Part shown: in pieces, positions 27,971 through 36,501 of the stretch
Layout of the letters: each line of letters opens with the position of its first letter
Position numbering within the stretch: position 1 is the first letter of the stretch
Assembly: GCF_029581395.1 (NCBI RefSeq)
Contig: NZ_CP121115.1
Location: 434,001 to 498,000 of the forward strand
Source of the DNA: Roseinatronobacter sp. S2
GTDB taxonomy: Bacteria > Pseudomonadota > Alphaproteobacteria > Rhodobacterales > Rhodobacteraceae
Length of the DNA: 64,000 nucleotides
Reading direction: 5' to 3'
Translations under genes and position numbers: made by a program
The notes under the pieces: generated by a model
Seen by the model: the letters and a program-made list of their open reading frames with translations, nothing else
Databases searched by the model: none
What the model was told of the DNA's origin: nothing

Positions 27971-29143
27971 CTAATTGACTTGTTCAAGTTGGCCATGGCC
28001 AACTTGAACAGCGTTTGTGATGATAGACATCAGATATGTGTCTGGGTTCTTAACTTCATCACCTTTACTTGCAATGCGGTTCTGTTGGATCAGGGTTTCC
28101 TTATAGCCAATCTTCACAATGGCCTTAGTAAGGGTGCTTTCCTTTATTCTTAGCATTCTCCCAAACTCGAAGATAATCTGAACGACCATGTTCTTCGTGC
28201 TGGGTATGTCTGGATAGAACTCTGACAAACACGCAAGACTTCTCCAGAACTCTGGAAAAGGATTTGACGTTGTTTTTTTTGTATATGATTTTGGTGGCTC
28301 TTTGTGGCGGTCATTTTGTCCGTCTGTGGCGGGCAAATCGGCTGCTTTATGACACTGCTCTTGTGTTGGTGCATCTTCCTTTTCTGTGTGTTCAGCTGTG
28401 TCTTGCTGCATCTGTGCGGGGCCAATAACGTGCCTGGACGTGTCCATCAGTATACTGGTCAGCTTCGTGATGATAGCGTGCGCTTGCGTCAGTGTGGTGC
28501 CGGCGCGCCGCATGATATTGCGGGTGGCGTCCAGAAACGCGCTTAGTTCCTCGGTCAACGGCAGGCGCTGGCAATCCATGCGTAGCTTCTGAATGTAGGA
28601 CCGCAGACCGCGCAGTTCTGTCGCTTCCTTGCGGCGTGTTTCCGCCAAGGTGCACAGCTTTTCAGACTGTTCCAGAAGCGGGGACAGATCAATCCCGAAG
28701 GCGCCTACGACGCGCCCGTTGCGTTGAATAGGGAACCGTTTGCCGTTTGCGCTGTCTTTGCGCCGGATAAGTCCAACTTCTTCAAGGCGTTCCAGATGCC
28801 GGCGTAGTTGACGGTCCGTGATACCTTTGGCCCGGAAGCATAGCGTTGCATTTGCCGCGTAAACTGTCAGCAGTGTCAGCGGTGTGATGGGATTGTCTGC
28901 GCCGGATTTCGGATCTTTGCATGGCAGGCAGCTTAGCAGGGCATCGATTACCATGACCGATGGCGCGCGCAAGCCAAGGTCTTTCGCGACAGTGTTGACC
29001 GCGGCCATCAATTCTCGTCTTGCTATGGGTTTGAAGAACGGTTGTTGCTCAACAGTGCCCATACCCTGAAGGGGCAGGGGGTGTTGCAGGGCACAGCTCT
29101 GCCGTGCCTCGACTTCAGAAGTCGTGACTTTTTCTGGTTTCAT
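27971..29143 (-). CDS. repC: Replication initiator RepC
   Basis: A 390-residue protein of the RepC family of repABC replicons. The N-terminal half contains the winged-helix DNA-binding region (MVIDALLSCLPCKDPKSG, ITDRQLRRHLERLEEVGLIRRKDSANGKRFPI), followed by a coiled stretch, a Gln/Lys-rich linker and a C-terminal domain (NPFPEFWRSLACLSEFYPDI). In repABC plasmids the origin lies inside repC. The gene is third in the repA-repB-repC order on the minus strand, and its last codons contain a 30-base perfect palindrome. Confidence 0.95.
   Translation of the reverse strand: MKPEKVTTSEVEARQSCALQHPLPLQGMGTVEQQPFFKPIARRELMAAVNTVAKDLGLRAPSVMVIDALLSCLPCKDPKSGADNPITPLTLLTVYAANATLCFRAKGITDRQLRRHLERLEEVGLIRRKDSANGKRFPIQRNGRVVGAFGIDLSPLLEQSEKLCTLAETRRKEATELRGLRSYIQKLRMDCQRLPLTEELSAFLDATRNIMRRAGTTLTQAHAIITKLTSILMDTSRHVIGPAQMQQDTAEHTEKEDAPTQEQCHKAADLPATDGQNDRHKEPPKSYTKKTTSNPFPEFWRSLACLSEFYPDIPSTKNMVVQIIFEFGRMLRIKESTLTKAIVKIGYKETLIQQNRIASKGDEVKNPDTYLMSIITNAVQVGHGQLEQVN
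27981..28010. repeat. parS-like palindrome 2, inside the 3' end of repC
   Basis: A 30-base perfect palindrome centred on GTTGGCCATGGCCAAC (27988-28003), extended on both sides by TGTTCAA/TTGAACA. It lies within the last codons of RepC (encoding the C-terminal EQVN residues and those before), so the site constrains the protein sequence. The core is identical to palindrome 3 in the repB-repC gap. Confidence 0.75.
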
Positions 29144-29209
29144 GTGATTTCAGACGGCAAAAGTTTACCGTTCACCAAAATCGGTGTTGCAGAGATTCAA
29201 TTTTCGGGG

Positions 29210-29276
29210 TACCAATGAAGTGCTAGTAAATCGGGACCCTCTGGAGTGCTTCACCGCCTTCGGGGGGTTTCTTTTT
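29210..29276 (+). ncRNA. Candidate counter-transcribed RNA (ctRNA/incA) of the repABC module
   Basis: In repABC plasmids a small antisense RNA from the repB-repC gap limits RepC. Here the plus strand of that gap has a hairpin at 29253-29268 (ACC.CC stem with a single G-G mismatch, closed by a TTCG tetraloop) followed by TTTCTTTTT, a typical intrinsic terminator running opposite to repC. The 5' end is a guess; no clear promoter boxes were assigned. Confidence 0.55.
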
Positions 29277-29324
29277 GCTCTTAGGTCTGCCTCCTTGCTC
29301 GTTGTTGTTGCCTGCACCTTATGT

Positions 29325-29340
29325 GTTGGCCATGGCCAAC
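29325..29340. repeat. parS-like palindrome 3, in the repB-repC gap
   Basis: GTTGGCCATGGCCAAC, a perfect 16-base palindrome identical to the core of the one in the repC 3' end and differing at the two central bases from the one at 27532-27547. It is the likely RepB binding site for partition. Confidence 0.75.
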
Positions 29341-29380
29341 CATAATAGAATCAATGAGTTACTGGTATTTTGTTTGATTA

Positions 29381-30340
29381 TCAGCCATTACGACTTTTCC
29401 AATCCTCATAGATTTTCTCCAGATTTTCTTCGACAAAGCCGATGAAACCCTGTTCTTTCTTTTCTGAAACCTCGATCACAAGGCGGTTGCCCTTGGTTCT
29501 GAACAAAACCGGCGTCTTATCTATCCGTGTCAGCGGGACAGCCGAAATTGGTCCTGCCTTCGGTTTTGATTCGCGCGCTAAGCTTTCCTCGATCGCCTGC
29601 AATGCCTCGATTGTGGATGACAGCTTCTCTGCGGGTGATCCGTGATCCGGTATAAGGGATAGCATCTCGCGTTCGCGCGGGGCGGCTTCGATCTTGACCA
29701 AGCGTCTTAGTTCAAGCCATGGCCTGCGACCGGCATCATGGGCTGCGCCAATCTTGTAGATCACGGCATCCGGAACCTCGCGGGCAACGCCGATAAGCTT
29801 GCTTAACGTGCCCTTATCAACGGCAAGGACATCGCCGATCTCGGCCCTGGAGAAGCCTTGCTCTTCCAGCTTTGTTGCGAAAATGGCCTGCTCGATGAAG
29901 CTACGTTCAAGGCGGGCAGAGTTTTCCAGCGCTTGAGAGACCAATGCCTCGCGCTGGTCCATTTCCTTGATATAGGCCTTGACCTTGACCCCAAGCACAC
30001 GACAGGCGGCGATCCTGCGGCGGCCATATACGACCTCATACCGCGGTCCTGCCCCGCGACGATACCGAAGCAGCGCAGGCAGCTGCTGTCCCGAAGTGCG
30101 TATGGACTCGATCAGGTCGCCCAGACCCTCGTTCACGTCAAACCGGTCTGCAATTTCGGAATCGGCAATCTCGTTGACATCTACGTCCTGGGCTGATTGC
30201 GCCGAAACCTGAGAGAGCACGTCAGACATGCTTTTGAGCGACCGAGGAGTGCCCTCTGCCGCTTTGGGTGGTGTTGCTGTCTGTTCAGGCGCTTTGGTTC
30301 CCATCTGCGCCAAACTCTTGGCAAGAAGATCACGTTTCAT
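29381..30340 (-). CDS. repB: Plasmid partition protein RepB (ParB family)
   Basis: A 319-residue ParB-family protein. It has the N-terminal ParB nuclease-like region (GLGDLIESIRTSGQQLPALL, then VVYGRRRIAACRVLGVKVKAYI) and a central helix-turn-helix (FSRAEIGDVLAVDKGTLSKLIGVA), with a C-terminal dimerisation region. It binds parS sites and works with the RepA ATPase to segregate the replicon. Its start overlaps the repA stop by 11 bases. Confidence 0.95.
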   Translation of the reverse strand: MKRDLLAKSLAQMGTKAPEQTATPPKAAEGTPRSLKSMSDVLSQVSAQSAQDVDVNEIADSEIADRFDVNEGLGDLIESIRTSGQQLPALLRYRRGAGPRYEVVYGRRRIAACRVLGVKVKAYIKEMDQREALVSQALENSARLERSFIEQAIFATKLEEQGFSRAEIGDVLAVDKGTLSKLIGVAREVPDAVIYKIGAAHDAGRRPWLELRRLVKIEAAPREREMLSLIPDHGSPAEKLSSTIEALQAIEESLARESKPKAGPISAVPLTRIDKTPVLFRTKGNRLVIEVSEKKEQGFIGFVEENLEKIYEDWKSRNG

Positions 30341-31532
30341 TGGTGCCCCCCCGACCCCATGCGCTTTGGATCATCTTTTCAATATCGTCAGAAAAACTGA
30401 TCACGGATTCCAAAGCGCGATCATATGTTTTCCGGTTCTTGGACCCTGCCAGATCAACCTCGAAAATGGTTTTCTGCGATAGTCCTGCTTCACTGACAGC
30501 AGAGGATTTGACAAATGGCGTTTTGATCACGCTATCGCCAAGTAGTTGCCGGATCCATTCCGCCAAATCCTGTTGCGTGCTGATTGCAGTGTCAAAACGA
30601 GTAAGCAGGTAGGCAAAATTATCGTAAGACCCGATCCCGCCATTGGAATGCAACACCTCTAGCACACCTGACGCCATGGTCAGAAACTGGCTTGCCGATG
30701 CCAGATCCACGCGTTCGGGAATAATCGTCATAAGCAGAGAGGTCGACGCACAAACGGCGGCCATCGTCAGGTAGCCCAGTTGTGGCGGGCAATCGATCAG
30801 GACGATATCGTAGTCATCCTCTACCTGCCGTAAGGAATCCCTGATCCGGTTGAAAAATACGGGTTGCTCGCCCCTGCTTAACGCCGTGGGGGTTTCAGTC
30901 TCAAACTCCGAAAGCATGATCCCGCCGGGAACAATATCCAGATTGGGGAAGTAGGTTTTGCGCAAAACATCCGTGATCGGACTGCGCGACGTGTCCCCGT
31001 CATTGTAGCGGATTGCGTCATATAGTGTTCCGCCGTGCCGAAAATCCAGCTCGGGTTGATATCCGAAAAAGGTCGTCAGCGAGGCCTGCGGATCGGCATC
31101 GACCAGACAAACGCGATACCCGCGCAATGCCAGCCGCATGCCAAGCGTAACTGTCGTCGTTGTCTTGCTGGACCCGCCCTTGAAGTTGACGGTAGACCAG
31201 ATTTGCAGCTTGTCGCCAGGACGTCTGCCGGGAAGAAACTGGAACTGATCCTTGGCATTTTGTGACAGGATCTTGCGAATTTCGAGGATGTTCTCGGCGG
31301 TATAGAGGCGTTTGTTGTTCAGCCCTTGTTCAACCTCGGGAATGCGGTCGTCAAAATGGGCTTTGCGAAGATAGCCATCGCTTACGCGCAACAGTTCCGC
31401 GACTTCGGCAGTTGTAAAGCTTCTTAAGGTCTTTTCTTCTTTTGGCGCGAGGAAGAGCTTGGACATATGCTCAAGCGCCTCAGAGAGCCTGCCTGCGTCT
31501 TCTCTAAGCTTGTCATGTAGCACTGGTTCCAT
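30330..31532 (-). CDS. repA: Plasmid partition ATPase RepA (ParA family)
   Basis: A 400-residue ParA-type ATPase of repABC modules. An N-terminal helix-turn-helix (FTTAEVAELLRVSDGYLRKA) precedes the deviant Walker A motif KGGSSKTTTTV, then the switch region VLIDCPPQLGYLTM. In these systems RepA with RepB also represses its own operon. It is the first gene of the replication operon. Confidence 0.95.
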   Translation of the reverse strand: MEPVLHDKLREDAGRLSEALEHMSKLFLAPKEEKTLRSFTTAEVAELLRVSDGYLRKAHFDDRIPEVEQGLNNKRLYTAENILEIRKILSQNAKDQFQFLPGRRPGDKLQIWSTVNFKGGSSKTTTTVTLGMRLALRGYRVCLVDADPQASLTTFFGYQPELDFRHGGTLYDAIRYNDGDTSRSPITDVLRKTYFPNLDIVPGGIMLSEFETETPTALSRGEQPVFFNRIRDSLRQVEDDYDIVLIDCPPQLGYLTMAAVCASTSLLMTIIPERVDLASASQFLTMASGVLEVLHSNGGIGSYDNFAYLLTRFDTAISTQQDLAEWIRQLLGDSVIKTPFVKSSAVSEAGLSQKTIFEVDLAGSKNRKTYDRALESVISFSDDIEKMIQSAWGRGGTNET

Positions 31533-32640
31533 TTTTGCCCGCCCGATTTTATTGATCGATCTGCGTTACTTGCTCCAAACTGTCCCGCCAGGTTACAAGA
31601 AACGCGAAGGATGCATTATTCATTCTTTTCGCGTTACAGGTATGCAGGCAGACGGATGGAAACTCAAGGAAAAATATTGTCGTGCATCTTGCGCTTGCGA
31701 AACATGTTACTACTACATGAAGCAGCAACGCCGCGGGGAAACTTCAAGAAGGTTGTTTAAATCTTTGTTTTTAAAGTATAGTTTCACACCAAAGTTATCC
31801 ACAGGAGTTGCAGCCGGGCAAATGACGCGTGACCCTCTGACGTTGCTCATTCCATGTTAGTAACGCTGTTCTCTGCTTTACAAGCACTTGTTTGCATTTC
31901 GTCACCGCTTAGTTGATTCTTTCGATGGCCGCGCTCTCTGGACGAGGAGGAGTGGGATTGGCGTCTGATGCCGTTACTCGCGGGGGGATGGCCAGCCGCT
32001 CTGCCCGTTTCAGCCGCATTTTAACCGATGATGATGAATGCCATCTTCTGAGGGGCGCGTTCGCGCATCGCTTTCTGTCGCAACATTCCACCGGAGGCAA
32101 GGCCGCCATCCGGATTTCAGCGCCCGCGAATGGGGCAGGGGGGCGGATCCTTCGCAGATACGCGCGCATAGCCGGTCGGGGGCATGAAATCCGACTTTTT
32201 CACCTGCCGGCACGTTTAAACGGCTGCTTCTAAATGAACGCATGGGTGAACCATAGGGCGGCACGCAGGCGGAGAATACAAGGCGCTACGGTGCTGTCGG
32301 TGTGTATGCATGAGTAGTAAGCAAAAATAATATATTTCGCGCATATAAGGCATGCATCACTGCCAGTGTTTGACCAGCGGGCAAAGGGCTGATGATGGAA
32401 AGTGCGCGGTTTTCGCGCAAAAGCTGGCTGCGGGGGAGGGGCCGCAAGTTTGTCAATCTATCCCTGATTGCTTCATTGCAGCGTCGCGCTGTTGGCATTT
32501 CCCGTCGCCGTATGACACAAAGACGGCTGGCTGTTCGGGCAGCCCAATATGCAGCATCCGCATCCGGCAGCGATGGCACTTTTCGACAAGCTTCATGCTG
32601 CGGGCTATGCCGTGGCCCGCGCGCCCTATCGCCTGAGCGC
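31533..32640. other. Region upstream of repA without a recognisable gene
   Basis: The first 370 bases are AT-rich and probably contain the repABC promoter on the minus strand; they include the DnaA-box-like TTATCCACA at 31795-31803. From about 31900 to 32640 frames exist on both strands, but none looks like a real protein; the composition suggests decayed coding DNA. Confidence 0.45.
31795..31803 (+). promoter_or_regulatory. DnaA box
   Basis: TTATCCACA matches the consensus DnaA-binding sequence exactly. It lies about 260 bases upstream of repA in AT-rich DNA. A single 9-base match can occur by chance, but its place beside a replication operon is suggestive. Confidence 0.45.
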
Positions 32641-32649
32641 CGAGGGTCG

Positions 32650-32860
32650 GTGTGATTGGCGAAAGTGCAGGGCGGCACTTCTGGGGCTGGATACACCGCC
32701 GGAATTTGAACGCCACGTCAAGCCGTGCCCCTGCCAGATCTTTCGCTGTTTCGCCAAACGTAAGCGGGACCACCTCGAAGATCAGTTCTGGATGGCGTTT
32801 CTGCATCTCGACAAAGACCGGTGACAGGATGCCTGACCGCCAGAGCGGTCTGGTCCGGCC
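32650..32860 (-). pseudogene. Possible LysR effector-domain fragment
   Basis: Read on the minus strand, about 32690-32860 encodes SGILSPVFVEMQKRHPELIF followed by a few residues and then AKDLAGARLDVAFKF, the pattern of a LysR-type co-inducer-binding domain (opening strand and helix, then the LDVAF segment). No DNA-binding domain and no intact continuation are present. Weak, because it rests on one short stretch. Confidence 0.3.
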
Positions 32861-33675
32861 CCGATCCTTGTTGTCATTTTCGCGCTGATCCTGCGCTGGT
32901 TGCCCGCGACAGGCTATGTTCCCTTCAACGCCTCGCCCGCAGATTGGCTGGCATCGCTGGCGCTGCCGGTGACGGCCATTGTGCTGCTGGCATTCTATCA
33001 GGCGCTTGGCGCGTCGATCTATTTGTCGATGATCGTTTTCGGCATCATGCTGTCGCCCAGCTTTTTCCGGCTGACGCGCAACCTTGTCATTGGCGTCAAG
33101 CATGAGCTGTATATTGACGCCGCCCGCGTTTCGGGCCTGTCGGACCTGCGCATCATCGTGCGGCATGTCTTGCGGGTTATCCGCGCGCCGCTGGCACAGG
33201 CCGGCTTTCCCGACGGGCTTTCGGTAACCATGCCCGCGCTTGCGTCCATGGCCAATATCAACCCCGTCATCGAACAGCACTTGCCGAAATCGGTGTGGCG
33301 GTTCAATGGGCGTCCATTGCGCCGAACATGACCATCCCGGAGCTGCGGTCCGGGCGGTATCCGATTTTCATTCTGCCCTTCGGCTATCAGGGTGACTGGG
33401 CCGAGATGAATAAGTTCGCGCACCCCGACTCCCCGTGGAACCCGGTCGGGTATGAGGATACCGAGCTGCTTGGTCTGGTCGACAAGGTGCAATATGCCGC
33501 CGCAGATGATCAGCCTGCAATCTATCAGGAGATCAACACCTATCTGGTCGAAAATGCATGGGTCGCGCCATGGTACAGGCCCGATAACATCTACCACACC
33601 AACAGTTCGGTAGATGTGCAGCCGCAATCGGGCAATGTCGTGCCGTTCCTGCGCAATTACGCCCGTCAGCAATAG
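32858..33675 (+). pseudogene. Chimeric remnant: dipeptide-type permeases B and C joined to a solute-binding-protein tail
   Basis: Three pieces follow each other. From 32858, a DppB/OppB-type segment (LRWLPATGYVPF, with WLASLALPVTAIVLL). From about 33005, a DppC-type segment (FFRLTRN, ELYIDAARVSG, RIIVRHVL). From about 33200, the C-terminal third of a family-5 solute-binding protein (AGFPDGLSVTMPALASMANI). A frame change near 33272-33283 then interrupts it; the second frame (from 33295) runs to the natural C terminus. No start codon, ATPase or complete domain remains, so it cannot make a transporter. It is distinct in sequence from the intact transporter at 54-56 kb. Confidence 0.75.
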
Positions 33676-33713
33676 CGTCATTCCATCACTTTTCTTCCTT
33701 GGCGGAACATGTG

Positions 33714-33742
33714 GCGGTCACAGATGTGACCGCTCTTTTTTT
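33714..33742 (+). terminator. Intrinsic terminator after the chimeric remnant
   Basis: GCGGTCACA and TGTGACCGC (33714-33733) form a 9-base stem with almost no loop (probably opened to six bases), followed by TCTTTTTTT. It lies 40 bases after the stop of the solute-binding-protein remnant, as expected of its original terminator. Confidence 0.85.
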
Positions 33743-33957
33743 CGGCTTCCGGCGGTGTCATGTTCAGATGGAACCGTAAGGCTGGTGAATTCTGGCCTGA
33801 AACCGTCGCCCAAAGGTGCGCAACTAGACCGCAGGTGGCCAGCAGCACCCGACCGGATGTTTTAACCTGATCCGACTACGTTGCAGCACTTTGGGTCAGG
33901 TCACATGCTGCGGGGCAGGGGGCCGGTGGTCAGCACCGCTCATCTCGCAACCGCAAG

Positions 33958-34869
33958 TTACGTTTTGTCCGACAGGAATTCAGGCAACTTTTTTACCATA
34001 CCCCTTAGAATTCCGATGAACTTGTCGCGTTCGATTTCCAGACCACGGCGGTTATGTGTTGCGAAGTAATAGGTTGCACACACACTCGGCTCGAATGGAC
34101 GCAAAGTAATATGGCCCGGTGGCCAGAACCGCGCACTGAAAGGTTCAATGACCCCTATTGCCAGCCCCTGCGCGATCAGCGAATAGGCGGTCAGCGACGT
34201 GTCTATTTCGAATGAATCGACGAACGGAACCTTGCGATCCTCAAGTATCTGGAAAACTTCGCTCCAGCTCGCCGGGCCGTCGGGCCGGATGCGCAGAATC
34301 GTTTCACCGGAGAGGTCCTCGGGAAAGATAACTTCTTTTTCGGCCAGCGGATGAGCAGAGGGCATCACGCAAACCTGACGGACGTGGCCGATCAGCTCGC
34401 GTTTGCTACCGGGCATCTTAGGGATCTGAGACCCGATAGCGATGTCGACGGAAGCGTTTTGCAGGCGCAGGATGATCTGTGACAGCCGGTGAGAGTGGAC
34501 AACGATGTTCACATCGGGAAAGCGGGCCTTGAAGGCTTTCAATACCGGGGGCAACAGGGTCGCTGCAAGCGAATGTGTCACGGCGACGCGCAGCACCTGA
34601 CCCCCTTCGCCGCGAATGTGCCTGGCCGTGTTTTCCAGGCGCTGAATGCCCATAAAACTTTCTTCAACAGCCTCATAGAATGCCAGGCCGTTCTGAGTGG
34701 GTGTCAGCGTCCCTTGCTTGCGGTTGAACAGACTGAATTTCAGGTCTGTTTCAAGGTCGGAAATAAGCCGACTTACTGCAGGCTGGCTGATGTGCATCAT
34801 TGCTGCCGCAGCGACCATAGAGCCGCTGTTCATCACATGATTGAATGCTTCGAGTTGCCGGAACTTCAT
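33958..34869 (-). CDS. LysR-family transcriptional regulator
   Basis: A 303-residue LysR regulator: N-terminal winged helix (MKFRQLEAFNHVMNSGSMVA, then ISQPAVSRLISDLE) and the two-lobed effector domain (LRVAVTHSLAATLLPPVLKAF, VDIAIGSQIP). It is divergent from the DUF2817-GAF gene, with about 100 bases between, so it probably controls that gene and the TRAP transporter behind it. The effector is unknown. Confidence 0.92.
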   Translation of the reverse strand: MKFRQLEAFNHVMNSGSMVAAAAMMHISQPAVSRLISDLETDLKFSLFNRKQGTLTPTQNGLAFYEAVEESFMGIQRLENTARHIRGEGGQVLRVAVTHSLAATLLPPVLKAFKARFPDVNIVVHSHRLSQIILRLQNASVDIAIGSQIPKMPGSKRELIGHVRQVCVMPSAHPLAEKEVIFPEDLSGETILRIRPDGPASWSEVFQILEDRKVPFVDSFEIDTSLTAYSLIAQGLAIGVIEPFSARFWPPGHITLRPFEPSVCATYYFATHNRRGLEIERDKFIGILRGMVKKLPEFLSDKT

Positions 34870-34967
34870 CAGCCAAATATAACATTTGTGTATATATTAT
34901 TAAATAAAATAATTTGATTCTATACTGGAACCTCCTCATGTTTGCCGGATCACACGAGGAGACGTTC
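34870..34967. promoter_or_regulatory. Divergent promoter region between LysR and the DUF2817-GAF gene
   Basis: About 100 bases, strongly AT-rich (around 34880-34925), separating two divergent start codons. This is the usual place for a LysR operator and paired promoters. I could not fix individual boxes. Confidence 0.5.
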
Positions 34968-36497
34968 GTGACTGAAGCAGTGAGCAGTTTTTCAGCCACC
35001 TATTTGATAGCCCGAAAGCGGTTTTTGGCGGAAGCGCGGGAACGGGGTTTGCCACATGAAGCATTCGTGCACCCCATTCAGGACCCGTTGCTGCCCGAAG
35101 CCGTGGTGGATGTTGTGCGCATGGGACCGCGCGACGCGCGCAAAGTTCTCTTTGTGACATCGGGTGTTCACGGAACCGAACTGACCGCCGGGTCTGGTGT
35201 CCAGCTTCAGTTGATTGCAAGGTTTGCCGACACGCTTCCTGCCGATTGCGCGATGGTGCTGGTTCATGCCGTGAATGCAGTGGGGTGTGCGCGCCTGTCG
35301 CGGACGGATGAAAACAACGTGGACCCCAACCGAAATATCCTGGGGTCATTCGAGGACCTGCCTGACAACGCCGCCTACCAGGCGCTGCACGCCGATCTGT
35401 GCCCAGCAGTTTGGCCAGAAAACCGCGACGGGCTGGACGGCGGTATTTCAGATTATGTGGCCCAGTATGGCGAGAAAGCCTTGGTTCAGAACGTTCTGAA
35501 AGGGCAACATAGCCACCCCGATGGCCTGTTCTTTGGCGGAACCTTCGAGAGTTGGACTGTCAGGAACCTGACCGCAATCGTGCGGGCGCACAGTCAGGGG
35601 GCTGCGCAATTGGGTATTGTCGATCTACACACAGGTGTCGGGCCTTATGGCTTTGGCGAAGTGATGCGCATGGACCAGCAGCCTTTGGCCGGCGCGGAGT
35701 GGGAAAAAATCGGCAACCTGATCTGTGATGTGCTGGACCGTGTCGACGTGGGCCGCCCGCCTGTAAAGGTGATCTTGGAGTATGGGACTTATCCCTTCAG
35801 CCGCGTCCTGAACAGCTTGCGGGCAGATAACTGGCTGCGCCACTATGGGTCCGTGCACACACCGCAGGGACGCAAGATCAAGAAGGACCTGCAAGACGCG
35901 TTGTTTGCGGATGATCCTGTGTGGCTATCGGAAATTTCGCGGCAGGGACTCGAATGTTGCCAGGCTGCGCTGGATGAGATGATCGCATTTGACATGATGG
36001 CCGATGACTTCAAAAACACCCTTATTGGCAAGACGTCGTCTGACGCGGTCTATCAGTGCCTTGAAGCGGTTGCGCAGAAGAAAATCGGTGCAAAGCTCTT
36101 TACTGTTATGGACTATGTGGCGGGCCGGAATATGGGCCGCCGCACTTATTCGAGTGATCCCGAAAACTATCCGGTATCGGGTTGGATAAGCCTGTCGGAC
36201 AATGACTGGTTTGATTGCGTGGTGCGGAAGCGCAAGACCTATGTTGCGAATGATAAACAACAGATATTCAGGGATTTTGCGGATGCCGCGCTGATCACCA
36301 GCCTTGGGTGCGGCGCAATCGTGAACCTGCCGCTTATTCATGATGGTGAACTGGTGGCCACGGTCAATCTGCTGAACAGCGAAGGTTACTTCACCAACCA
36401 GAAGCTGGCGGTTGCCAGCCAGATTCTACTGCCGCTGGCGCGCATTGCCTATCTTGCGTCCAAAGAGCTTAATCAAGAACCCCTACCAACGGAGTGA
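34968..36497 (+). CDS. DUF2817 (M14-like) hydrolase fused to a GAF domain
   Basis: A 509-residue protein from a GTG with a strong GAGGAG site 8 bases upstream. Residues about 10-355 are DUF2817, a zinc carboxypeptidase-like (M14) fold: GVHGTEL (His68 and Glu71 as candidate zinc ligands), VDLHTGVGPYGFGE (third His), and ILEYGT (candidate catalytic Glu). Residues about 375-505 are a GAF-like domain (WISLSDNDWFDCVVRKRKT, GAIVNLPLIHDGELVATVNL). The GAF part may sense a ligand or serve as structure. The stop is 4 bases from the TRAP binding-protein start, so hydrolysis of an imported N-acyl compound is a reasonable guess. The fusion is unusual in my knowledge. Confidence 0.8.
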   Translation: MTEAVSSFSATYLIARKRFLAEARERGLPHEAFVHPIQDPLLPEAVVDVVRMGPRDARKVLFVTSGVHGTELTAGSGVQLQLIARFADTLPADCAMVLVHAVNAVGCARLSRTDENNVDPNRNILGSFEDLPDNAAYQALHADLCPAVWPENRDGLDGGISDYVAQYGEKALVQNVLKGQHSHPDGLFFGGTFESWTVRNLTAIVRAHSQGAAQLGIVDLHTGVGPYGFGEVMRMDQQPLAGAEWEKIGNLICDVLDRVDVGRPPVKVILEYGTYPFSRVLNSLRADNWLRHYGSVHTPQGRKIKKDLQDALFADDPVWLSEISRQGLECCQAALDEMIAFDMMADDFKNTLIGKTSSDAVYQCLEAVAQKKIGAKLFTVMDYVAGRNMGRRTYSSDPENYPVSGWISLSDNDWFDCVVRKRKTYVANDKQQIFRDFADAALITSLGCGAIVNLPLIHDGELVATVNLLNSEGYFTNQKLAVASQILLPLARIAYLASKELNQEPLPTE

Positions 36498-36501
36498 AGA
36501 C

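Noticed and set aside
32453..33280. 275-codon minus-strand frame through the transporter remnant
   Set aside because: Only its middle part (about 32690-32860) resembles a LysR domain; the rest is antisense to the permease-like pieces, so the frame as a whole is not a gene.
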